DNA of 64,000 bases. Origin: Bacteroidales bacterium (lineage in GTDB: Bacteria; Bacteroidota; Bacteroidia; Bacteroidales; Marinilabiliaceae). The notes below the pieces were generated by a model that saw nothing but the letters and a program-made list of their open reading frames with translations, was not told the DNA's origin and ran no database searches. The stretch is taken from NCBI GenBank assembly GCA_024401395.1, contig JAKSLD010000017.1, forward strand, positions 17,611-81,610, given 5' to 3'. Each line of letters begins with the position of its first letter. The first letter of the stretch is position 1. This document shows, piece after piece, positions 1 through 7,388 of the stretch. A program made the position numbers and the translations under genes.

Positions 1-743
1 TTATTCAACTGAGCGAGAACCTTTATCTCCTCTTTGTATGAAGAACGCACGAAAGGTGCGAGATAGAAATCGAACGCAGGGATAGCCTGACCGCCATGCA
101 TCTCATTCTGAGCTGTTTCCATAGAGATACAGCCGAGGATAGAAGCAGTTTCGATTCGTTTAGCAGGGCGAGACTCTCCGTGTCCAGCTGCCATACCATA
201 CTTAAGAATCTTGTCAAGAGGGTGCTGAACACAAGTAAGAGACTTGGTAGGGTAGTAGTCCTTATCGTGGATATGGATATAACCCTGCTCTACAGCGCGG
301 CGAGATTCCTCAGAGAGGAGGAAGTCGTCTACGAAAGGCTTTGTTGTTTCGGAAGAGAACTTCATCATCATGCCTGCAGGGGTATCTGCGTTCATGTTGG
401 CATTCTCTCGAGTAACGTCATTAGATTTTGCCTCAATAATCTCGAGGAACATATCGCGAGTCTTAGCCTTACGGGCTACGGTACGCTGGTGACGGTATGC
501 GATATATTTTTGAGCAACCTCCTTACGGGTACTCTTCATGAGTTCGAGTTCAACACAGTCCTGAATCTCCTCTACAGTCATTTCCTCGCGACCCTGAAGT
601 TCGATGCGGTCAGAAATCTTGTTGATGAGAGAGTCATCTTCGCCCTTTTCTGTCTGGAGCATTGCGCGACGAATTGCAGCCGATATTTTTTCCTTGTTGA
701 AGCCTACTATACGGCCATCACGCTTCTTGACTGTGTGTATCAT
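1..743 (-). CDS. nrdD: Anaerobic ribonucleoside-triphosphate reductase, N-terminal part (cut by window edge)
   Basis: The reading frame opens with ATG at 743 and stays open for 247 codons to position 1, so the C-terminal part lies outside the window. Residues 1 to about 95 read as an ATP-cone allosteric domain (start MIHTVKKRDGRIVGF). The following part contains RENANMNADTPAGMMMKF and ASILGCISMETAQNEMHGG, segments I recognise from class III glycyl-radical ribonucleotide reductases of Bacteroidetes. The enzyme reduces ribonucleoside triphosphates to deoxy forms under anaerobiosis and needs the NrdG activase, which is not visible here. A perfect Bacteroidetes promoter lies 67 nt upstream, so the gene probably heads its own transcript. 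The glycyl-radical region cannot be checked. Confidence 0.93.
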   Translation of the reverse strand, partial: MIHTVKKRDGRIVGFNKEKISAAIRRAMLQTEKGEDDSLINKISDRIELQGREEMTVEEIQDCVELELMKSTRKEVAQKYIAYRHQRTVARKAKTRDMFLEIIEAKSNDVTRENANMNADTPAGMMMKFSSETTKPFVDDFLLSEESRRAVEQGYIHIHDKDYYPTKSLTCVQHPLDKILKYGMAAGHGESRPAKRIETASILGCISMETAQNEMHGGQAIPAFDFYLAPFVRSSYKEEIKVLAQLN

Positions 744-809
744 AAGGTATGATGTATGAGGTTTTTAGACATTTTTTTGTTCATAAATGTTCCCTTTATG
801 GGTGTGATG

Positions 810-840
810 CAAAGTTATTATGCCTAAAATTGACAACAAA
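810..840 (-). promoter_or_regulatory. Bacteroidetes-type promoter of nrdD
   Basis: On the minus strand TTTG (837-840) is followed after exactly 19 nt by TAACTTTG (810-817). This is the full -33/-7 consensus of the Bacteroidetes primary sigma factor, about 67 nt before the nrdD ATG. Confidence 0.85.
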
Positions 841-961
841 ATGAGTTATTAACACCCCTCTCTAAGTCGTTGATTTATAGCTCAATTTTTTTTACTTTTT
901 TTTACAACCCTAGTATTCTGGGGGGGTGAGAATGTTGATAATTCTTGAAAATGCGGCTATT

Positions 962-997
962 ATCTAGACTGATTCTAAAAGAAGAATTAGTCTAGAT
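962..997. terminator. Hairpin between the histidine kinase gene and nrdD
   Basis: A 15-nt arm at 962-976 pairs with 983-997 with one G-T pair and a 6-nt loop. It lies 39 nt after the stop of the minus-strand kinase gene and before the nrdD promoter, so it may end the kinase transcript. It has no clear U-run on the minus strand, so a regulatory hairpin is also possible. Confidence 0.5.
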
Positions 998-1035
998 AGG
1001 AGAGTGGAAATAAATGTTAGTAACTATATATAGCC

Positions 1036-3036
1036 TTAGAGAATACTAGTGTCTGGGAGTTTGATCACGGCGTAGGTTCCCTGCTGATTTTTGAGCGATT
1101 CTATAGACACTGTAGCGTCAATCTTGCTTAGAGCCATACGGCATAGAGGAAGTCCAAGACCTATGCCCTGTGTGAACTGATTAATCTTGAAGAAGCGGTC
1201 GAACACCTTGCCGATCATCTCCTCCGGTATTCCGCAACCCGTATCAATGACCTCGATATTGAACCCTTTCTTGCTGCTATAGTAGATAGAGACCTCGACA
1301 TAGCCCTTAGTTGTGAATTTGAAGGCGTTGCTGAGGATGGCATCTATACCGATTCGGAGGCATCGTTCGTTAGTACGGATTTTTATGTCCTCATCGAGAG
1401 GGTAGAAGCGGATGCTAACGGCAGAGCTCTTTTGCTCCTGATATTTTTCGAGGAGAGAAGCGCAGAACTGGTTTATGAATAATTCATCCTTCTTCTGTAT
1501 GTTGGCAACCGTTTCGAGGTCAGACATATCAATAGTAGTATTGACGAGAGTCAGCAAGTCGTTGGCAGAACTATATACCTTGTTTGCCAAGACACGTTCC
1601 TCGTCATTGCCAGTATGGAAGAGCGAAGACAAGACCTCAGCGAAGCCGACGACAGCGTTGAGAGGTGTTCGTATTTCGTGGCTCATGTTACGGATAACCT
1701 CAGCCTTCATTTCATTAGCCTTGACGGCAATCTCCTTTTCCTCACGTAGAGCCAATTCGCTAGCTTTAAGTTGGGCGTTTTTCTTTTTGAGTCGGGCAGA
1801 ATAGTACGCGAGGCTCACTATGGCGCCCAAGACAGAAAGACCGACGAATATAAAGAGGTGAATCATCAAAGAGTCAGCGTGACTCTTCATGTTATCGTGT
1901 TCATTCTGGAGTACGGCGAGATCCAATTTCATGGCATTAGAGTCATCGGCAAGCATACGGAGTTTCATCTGTGTAATGCTGTCGAGGACATGCTGGTACC
2001 TGTATAAGATCTCTACGTTGTTACGGGCGTAGGTATAAGAAGTGTCATGCTTAGCTATGAACAACAGATTTGACAGATGCGAAGATTCAGAGATGTCGTT
2101 TCTCTTATACAAGTTAGTGGATATAGAATCAGCTCTAGTGAAATTTCCTTTATATACACTATAGTACATCTTAATCTGTTCCAGATGTCGGTAACCCTCT
2201 ATTGCGTCTATATTACGACCTTGGGGTGCGAGTTCCAATACCCTTTGAGGATTGTCCTGCTTAACTGCCAATTCCACGCGAGTCCTAAGGAGCTGAACGC
2301 GGCTCAAGTCGGTATTTGCACTTTTCTCAGCCTTGTCGAGATAATATTCAGCCTCTTGAAATTTATCGAGAGCAATACAGCTACGAGCAGTCTCTGTATA
2401 GAATATAGACAGGTTGTAATTTTTAGGGTCGTACTGTTCAGTCAGCTGAATCTCCTTGATACGCATTTCGTAGGCCTTTTCCGGCATACTGAAATATGCG
2501 TAGAAATGAGCGAGGCGACGGTAGCACTCAATCTGACCCACTATGTATCTTTCAGACGTAGCCTCGTTGAGCATAGCATCAATTTCCGCCTTAGCCTTAT
2601 ACTTGTTGTAGTCAGAATCAAGAAGGGCGCTGATATATTGAGACCAGATGAAATAGTAATATCTAGGTAGTTTATGTCTTTTAGAATACGACTTAACAGA
2701 GTCGTTCCATATCTTCATAGAATCGAGATTGTGGTCGTAATTGATATGTTTGAGGGCCTTATGAGATATGGCGAGAACGCATCCCTTGCGGTCGTTACGT
2801 TTTACTGCTTCGTTGTAGATACTATCAGAGTATATATAGCAGAGAGAATCTGCGCGATGCTTAGTGGCCAGGTTGCCGAGACGCTGACGGTTGAGGCAAT
2901 ACTCGCGGTCATTTTCACAATTCGCCCCATCACCCCATGTGTTAGTCTCATTCTGCGCGGCCATATTGACGAAGGAGCAGAACGAAATGCACAGGGTGCA
3001 TGATAGTAGGCGTAATATGTGTTTTATGTGTTGCAT
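1036..3036 (-). CDS. Orphan sensor histidine kinase with TPR-type sensor region
   Basis: The 666-residue protein starts with a signal peptide (about 1-27), followed by a helical region of tetratricopeptide type (about 60-380; for example the segment FQEAEYYLDKAEKSA). A membrane helix lies at about 391-411, then a coiled linker. The HisKA H-box SHEIRTPLNAVVGF has its phospho-acceptor at His453. The HATPase domain shows an N-box (LSNAFKFT), a G1 box (DTGCGIPEEMI) and a G2 box (GIGLGLPLC). There is no receiver domain and no response regulator gene beside it, so the phosphotransfer partner is unknown. The sensor region is presumably periplasmic. It is divergent from era with 92 nt between the starts. 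The kinase call is firm; the signal sensed cannot be told. Confidence 0.9.
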   Translation of the reverse strand: MQHIKHILRLLSCTLCISFCSFVNMAAQNETNTWGDGANCENDREYCLNRQRLGNLATKHRADSLCYIYSDSIYNEAVKRNDRKGCVLAISHKALKHINYDHNLDSMKIWNDSVKSYSKRHKLPRYYYFIWSQYISALLDSDYNKYKAKAEIDAMLNEATSERYIVGQIECYRRLAHFYAYFSMPEKAYEMRIKEIQLTEQYDPKNYNLSIFYTETARSCIALDKFQEAEYYLDKAEKSANTDLSRVQLLRTRVELAVKQDNPQRVLELAPQGRNIDAIEGYRHLEQIKMYYSVYKGNFTRADSISTNLYKRNDISESSHLSNLLFIAKHDTSYTYARNNVEILYRYQHVLDSITQMKLRMLADDSNAMKLDLAVLQNEHDNMKSHADSLMIHLFIFVGLSVLGAIVSLAYYSARLKKKNAQLKASELALREEKEIAVKANEMKAEVIRNMSHEIRTPLNAVVGFAEVLSSLFHTGNDEERVLANKVYSSANDLLTLVNTTIDMSDLETVANIQKKDELFINQFCASLLEKYQEQKSSAVSIRFYPLDEDIKIRTNERCLRIGIDAILSNAFKFTTKGYVEVSIYYSSKKGFNIEVIDTGCGIPEEMIGKVFDRFFKINQFTQGIGLGLPLCRMALSKIDATVSIESLKNQQGTYAVIKLPDTSIL

Positions 3037-3128
3037 CCTTTCATTATACTGACATACTAACGATAAGGTTTTTCTAGTAGTGAAAAAATAGCTAACTTAG
3101 CGCGGTGAAATAGACAATAAAGCAGAAA

Positions 3129-4007
3129 ATGAAATCGGGATTTGTCAATATAGTCGGTAATCCGAATGTCGGGAAGTCGACCCTTTGTAATCTTTTGGTA
3201 GGAGAGCGTCTCAGTATTATTACCAGTAAGGCACAGACTACCAGACATCGTATTTTCGGTATAGTCAATGGAGAAGATTATCAGATAGTATTTTCGGACA
3301 CTCCGGGAGTGCTAAAGCCGAACTACAAGCTACAGGAGTCGATGCTTGGGTATTCCACACAGGCGCTGAAAGATGCAGACGTTTTGATATATGTGACGGA
3401 TACCGTTGAGACGCCAGACAAATACGACGACTATATCAAGGCTGTGCAGAAGTTAGAGGCTCCAAAGATGGTTATTATCAATAAGATAGACCTAGTGGAC
3501 CAGAAACAGTTGGAAGAGAAAGTCGAGTATTGGCACGAGCAGTTGCCAGATGCAGAGATTATACCTGCGTCGGCGTTGCATAATTTCAATGTTAAGGGGA
3601 TAATAGACCATATTGTAGAGTTGTTGCCAGAGGCAGAGCCATATTTTGACAGAGATGCGCTGACAGACAAGAGCGAGAGATTCTTTGTAGGAGAGATAAT
3701 CAGAGAGAAGATACTGCTGTATTACAAGAAAGAGATACCTTATTCAGTAGAGATAGAGATAGAAGAATTCACAGACGGGCCAGAGCAGACCCATATACGT
3801 GCGGTGATACATGTGACCAGAGACAGTCAGAAAGGAATTATCATAGGACATCAGGGAGTTGCGATAAAGAAATTAGGTTCGATGGCGCGCAGAGACATTG
3901 AGACATTCCTACAGAGAAAAGTATTTTTGGAACTGTATGTGAAGGTAAGTAAAGACTGGAGAGACAAAGATTCCATGTTGAAGCAGTTCGGTTATGATGT
4001 AAAATAG
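3129..4007 (+). CDS. era: GTPase Era
   Basis: This 292-residue protein is a ribosome-assembly GTPase that binds 16S rRNA near its 3' end. The G1 loop GNPNVGKST is at about residues 9-17, G3 DTPGV at about 58-62 and G4 NKID at about 119-122. The C-terminal third holds a KH domain (IIGHQGVAIKKLGSMAR), which separates Era from EngA/Der. Length and start (MKSGFVNIVGNPNVGKS) match the family. It is read alone, ends in an intrinsic terminator at 4036-4067, and is divergent from the kinase gene. The codons are rich in ATA and AGA compared with the PUL genes further right. Confidence 0.97.
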   Translation: MKSGFVNIVGNPNVGKSTLCNLLVGERLSIITSKAQTTRHRIFGIVNGEDYQIVFSDTPGVLKPNYKLQESMLGYSTQALKDADVLIYVTDTVETPDKYDDYIKAVQKLEAPKMVIINKIDLVDQKQLEEKVEYWHEQLPDAEIIPASALHNFNVKGIIDHIVELLPEAEPYFDRDALTDKSERFFVGEIIREKILLYYKKEIPYSVEIEIEEFTDGPEQTHIRAVIHVTRDSQKGIIIGHQGVAIKKLGSMARRDIETFLQRKVFLELYVKVSKDWRDKDSMLKQFGYDVK

Positions 4008-4035
4008 GGACAGATACCAGAAAATATACACTACG

Positions 4036-4067
4036 GTGGAGATTGCGAGAGCGGTCTCCACTTTTTT
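4036..4067 (+). terminator. Intrinsic terminator of era
   Basis: GTGGAGA (4036-4042) pairs with TCTCCAC (4055-4061), directly followed by six T. It lies 29 nt after the era stop. Confidence 0.85.
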
Positions 4068-4085
4068 ATTGAGTGAGAGTACATT

Positions 4086-4411
4086 CAGGACAGTATGAGC
4101 TTCCGTGCTGCGTATGTGAAAGTCCCTTGTTCATCGTAAATTTTTTATTTTTTGAGTGGTTGGGAAGGGAAGAGTAATTGAAGGTATCACAGGGGCGAGT
4201 AATTGAGGATATCCCCTCCGGCGGAAGTTTACAGCCGCTCCTGCGTCGCTTTCGTAAACCACCGCCTTCGGGGATAACCTCAATTACTCTGCGGGAAGGA
4301 AGTCGCTAGTATAAGGGAAGTGTAAGTTTGCTCGCAGTTTTTGTTGTTGGAGGGCAGTCGCTAGTATAAGGGAAGACCCTTGTTCATCGTAATTTTTTTA
4401 TTTGCGACGTC
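4086..4411 (+). repeat. Composite interspersed repeat: 11-nt phased arrays around a 93-nt hairpin (copy 1)
   Basis: The order of parts is as follows. Four degenerate 11-nt units lie at 4086-4129, ending in box TTCATCGTAA plus a T-rich tract (4130-4154). An inverted repeat spans 4197-4289, with arms GAGTAATTGAGG / CCTCAATTACTC and inner GTTTAC/GTAAAC pairing; its left arm is preceded by an imperfect direct copy at about 4181. A second array with CTAGTATAAGG ends in TTGCTCGCAG and T-tract (to about 4343). A third short array, CTAGTATAAGG again, ends in TTCATCGTAA and T-tract (to about 4411). No reading frame makes sense here. A second copy of the first three parts is at 16754-17040. Confidence 0.85.
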
Positions 4412-4440
4412 AGAGATAGGGGACAGAAATGTGGTGTGGA

Positions 4441-4477
4441 GAAAATAAAAACAGCCGTACAAGAGGATGTACGGCTG
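4441..4477 (-). terminator. Intrinsic terminator on the minus strand with no known gene before it
   Basis: CAGCCGTACA (4452-4461) pairs perfectly with TGTACGGCTG (4468-4477). On the minus strand the hairpin is followed by TTTTTATTTTC. No minus-strand gene lies within the 250 nt upstream (4478-4731), which suggests an unannotated small transcript. I see no other feature in 4478-4678. Confidence 0.65.
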
Positions 4478-4678
4478 AGAGTATTCGTTAGGGTAGATTC
4501 GTTCAGATTGAATTTTCAAGTGTTATAGTGTTGCGCATGACAATAGTGTAAATGCGTATAGTGTAGCGCGCATTTTGGTCATATATACATTAAAAGCGGT
4601 TGGAATGTTACGTGGAGAAGAAAGATTTAACGTTTTGGGACAATGTTTAAAGACAAAATATGAAACGCGGTGTGATAC

Positions 4679-4709
4679 TTTGTGTGTTAGTGTAAAATAG
4701 CTATCTTTG
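4679..4709 (+). promoter_or_regulatory. Bacteroidetes-type promoter of map
   Basis: TTTG (4679-4682), 19 nt, TATCTTTG (4702-4709): a full consensus promoter 22 nt before the map start. Confidence 0.85.
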
Positions 4710-4731
4710 TGCATACAAAAGAATAAAGCAG

Positions 4732-5583
4732 ATGATGTTCAAGAAGAAATGGTCCGTTGAGAAGGGAGTGCCCTTGACAGAGATGGATAAGAAGATATTG
4801 GCGGCTCAGAAGCAGGGCCATGAAGTTCCTACGCGAAAACTGATAAAGACACCAGAGCAGATAGAAGGAATCCGTCGTTCGGGAGTTGTGAATACCGGAA
4901 TACTTGATATGTTGACATCAGAGATAAAAGAAGGGATGTCGACATTGCAGTTAGACGAGATGATAGGTCAGTATACACATGACCACGGAGCCATATCGGC
5001 ATGTATGGGATATGAAGGGTATCCTAGATATTCATGTATATCTCCAGATGATGTTGTTTGCCATGGTATTCCGAGTGCCGACACTATACTCAAGCCAGGA
5101 ATGATAATCAATGTAGATGTATCTACCATACTTGACGGGTATTTCAGTGATGCGAGTCGTATGTTTGTCATAGGAGAGACCACACCGGAGAAGCAACGAC
5201 TTGTGGATGTCACGAAAGAGTGTCTTGAGGTAGGCATGCAAGCTGCCAAGCCATATTCGTTTGTTGGAGATATAGGCTTTGCTGTGCAATGCCATGCGCA
5301 GAAAAACGGCTACTCTGTGGTTAGAGAATTGTGCGGGCATGGTGTCGGGCTGGAGTTCCATGAAGAGCCAGAAGTAACACATTATGGCAGACCAAAGACA
5401 GGAATGCTGTTAGTGCCAGGTATGGTATTTACCATAGAGCCAATGATCAATATGGGAAAGATGCAAGTACATTTCAGTCAGGAAGACGGCTGGACAGTTA
5501 CTACGCGCGACCATTTGCCATCAGCTCAGTGGGAGCACACATTATTGATGACTGAAACCGGTCTAGAGATTCTATCGCATTAA
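4732..5583 (+). CDS. map: Methionine aminopeptidase, type I
   Basis: The enzyme removes the initiator methionine from nascent proteins in the cytoplasm. The 283-residue sequence has an N-terminal extension of about 40 residues before the pita-bread fold, as seen in Bacteroidetes homologues. The metal ligands can be picked out: two Asp in DVSTILDGYFSDASR, His in CGHGVGLEFHEEPE, Glu in FTIEPM and Glu in QWEHT. The substrate His is in VCHGIP. Two adjacent ATGs (4732, 4735) are both possible starts. The stop TAA overlaps the ATG of the next gene (TAATG), pointing to translational coupling. Confidence 0.96.
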   Translation: MMFKKKWSVEKGVPLTEMDKKILAAQKQGHEVPTRKLIKTPEQIEGIRRSGVVNTGILDMLTSEIKEGMSTLQLDEMIGQYTHDHGAISACMGYEGYPRYSCISPDDVVCHGIPSADTILKPGMIINVDVSTILDGYFSDASRMFVIGETTPEKQRLVDVTKECLEVGMQAAKPYSFVGDIGFAVQCHAQKNGYSVVRELCGHGVGLEFHEEPEVTHYGRPKTGMLLVPGMVFTIEPMINMGKMQVHFSQEDGWTVTTRDHLPSAQWEHTLLMTETGLEILSH

Positions 5584-7388
5584 TGCGACGCCTTCTTCAG
5601 ACACTACTGTTAACCTTCTTCTCCGTATCAGCCATATTGGCTCAAGATGCGGAGAAAGTGTCGTTTTATGCCAAGGTGGACTATGAACCGATAGGGGATA
5701 TGTCCAATATAGAAGTAGCGATTACCAATACGGTAGATGCTCTGGCATTGATGAGGAGGTATTACGACGGAGTTTATGAGGCCCATCCTTCGGTACTGTC
5801 AAACATAAGCAAGCCGTCACACTACGTAGTAATAGGGAAGAAGTGGAAAGATGTAGAAGAGCAGTTTGAGGGAATACACGACTATTACTATTCGCAGACG
5901 ACACATGATACGAAGATAATTCTGCTTTACGAGGGAGAACTAGACGTCACGGCAGACAGCCTGACAAACGTGCTGCGAGTATGCGATGCGTTGTACACGG
6001 GAAAAAGTGTAGATATACTGACCCAAGCCTTCTGGAGCGGAATAGCAGTAGATTCGGCAAAGATGGTCTTTTCGCCATCAGGCATACAAGGCAGACGGCA
6101 AGAGAAGACCAGGCTTTCGTTCGGATTGGCAGAAGGAGATGACATTAAGTCGTTGAACAAGCGCATAGACGAGATAGCGAAAGAAGCCATAGATGCGAGT
6201 GCTACACCAGGACTGTCGGTAATAATAGCCCAACATGGGGATGTGGTAGTGAATAAGCAATACGGTCACACTACATATCAGAAGACAAAAGAAGTCGGTC
6301 CAAGTACCATATACGATATAGCCTCCCTATCAAAGATAGTCGGCACGCTTCCCCATGTAATCAGATTATTTGACCAAGGGAAACTAGATGCGAGTCAGAC
6401 ATTATCCACCATATTAGGCACTCGAGGTTGGCAAGGGAAGATAAATGTAGGACAGTTGTTGCTTCATACCAGCGGGCTCCCTGCAGGAGTGCCATTATTT
6501 GCATTATCGGTAGATTCAGCTACGTTTACCCCACCACTATTAGTTAGAAAGAGAGGGCCACAGCATCAGCAGAGGATAGGCAAGAACCTCTATCTGAACA
6601 AAGACGTGAAATTGCGCAGTGGGTATTTCTCAGAAGACGAAGATATGGTACATAGAACGCAAGTCGGGCGTTCTCTATATGCATCCGACTCCCTTGCCAT
6701 ATTGATATGGAAGCATATTACAAATCTACCACAAGCCTCGGCAAAGTACAGATATAGCGATATTAACTTTCTCTATCTGCAAAAGATAATAGAGAAGTTG
6801 ACAGGAGGAAAGCTAGATGAGCTTTTTGATATGACTATGGCCAAGCCATTAGGATTAAGCAGGATGACATATCGCCCTGTGACAAAATTCAGGCTAAGCG
6901 AGATAGCCCCTACGGCAGACGACACATTTTTCAGGAAAGAGCTGGTATGGACCACAGTACATGATGAGACCGCTGCGTCATTAGGAGGAGTAGCAGGTAA
7001 TGCAGGATTGTTTGCCACGGCAAATGAGGTAGCAAAGATAGGACAGCTATTCCTTAATGGAGGAATATATGGAAAAGTGAGACTATTCAGTCAAGAGACA
7101 TTTGACCAATTTATTATAAGACACGACCCATACTGCAGACGAGGGTACGGTTTCGATATGCCAGACAGGAAGAACGGGAAAGTGGGGCCGGTACCAGACT
7201 GTATGCCAAAGACATCATACGGACATACAGGATTTACGGGTACGATGTTATGGATAGATCCAGAAAGGGAAGTGGTATTTGTATTTATGAGCAACAGAAT
7301 ACATCCATCGGTAGATAATACGAAACTGACACAGATGGATATCCGTTCCAAGATGTTAGAGGCAATTACTCAATTCTTACACCTATAA
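5583..7388 (+). CDS. Secreted serine hydrolase (class C beta-lactamase/penicillin-binding fold) with odd N-terminal region
   Basis: This 601-residue protein has a signal peptide (about 1-20, ending ILAQ). From about residue 185 it reads as a beta-lactamase class C fold. SLSK gives the nucleophile Ser248 and base Lys251, YSD starts at Tyr391, and HTG lies in GHTGFTG near the C-terminus. Residues about 25-180 do not belong to that fold. Their end (AFWSGIAVDSAK, then a Gly-Arg stretch) resembles the linker seen in Bacteroidetes GH3-serine hydrolase fusions, so this may be the remnant of such a fusion that lost its GH3 catalytic domain (inference). Possible roles are peptidoglycan peptide or ester hydrolysis; the substrate is unknown. 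It is coupled to map and overlaps the convergent phosphatase gene by 23 nt. Confidence 0.82.
   Translation: MRRLLQTLLLTFFSVSAILAQDAEKVSFYAKVDYEPIGDMSNIEVAITNTVDALALMRRYYDGVYEAHPSVLSNISKPSHYVVIGKKWKDVEEQFEGIHDYYYSQTTHDTKIILLYEGELDVTADSLTNVLRVCDALYTGKSVDILTQAFWSGIAVDSAKMVFSPSGIQGRRQEKTRLSFGLAEGDDIKSLNKRIDEIAKEAIDASATPGLSVIIAQHGDVVVNKQYGHTTYQKTKEVGPSTIYDIASLSKIVGTLPHVIRLFDQGKLDASQTLSTILGTRGWQGKINVGQLLLHTSGLPAGVPLFALSVDSATFTPPLLVRKRGPQHQQRIGKNLYLNKDVKLRSGYFSEDEDMVHRTQVGRSLYASDSLAILIWKHITNLPQASAKYRYSDINFLYLQKIIEKLTGGKLDELFDMTMAKPLGLSRMTYRPVTKFRLSEIAPTADDTFFRKELVWTTVHDETAASLGGVAGNAGLFATANEVAKIGQLFLNGGIYGKVRLFSQETFDQFIIRHDPYCRRGYGFDMPDRKNGKVGPVPDCMPKTSYGHTGFTGTMLWIDPEREVVFVFMSNRIHPSVDNTKLTQMDIRSKMLEAITQFLHL

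Noticed and set aside
96..752. A 218-codon open frame on the plus strand
   Set aside because: It is the antisense of nrdD, whose minus-strand frame has clear family motifs; the plus-strand translation resembles nothing.
744..1035. A riboswitch or NrdR operator before nrdD
   Set aside because: Apart from the promoter and one hairpin I could not find paired NrdR-like boxes or a known aptamer core.
4523..4714. A 63-codon minus-strand frame before the orphan terminator
   Set aside because: Composition is not protein-like and it has no recognisable start context; a non-coding transcript is the better reading of the terminator.
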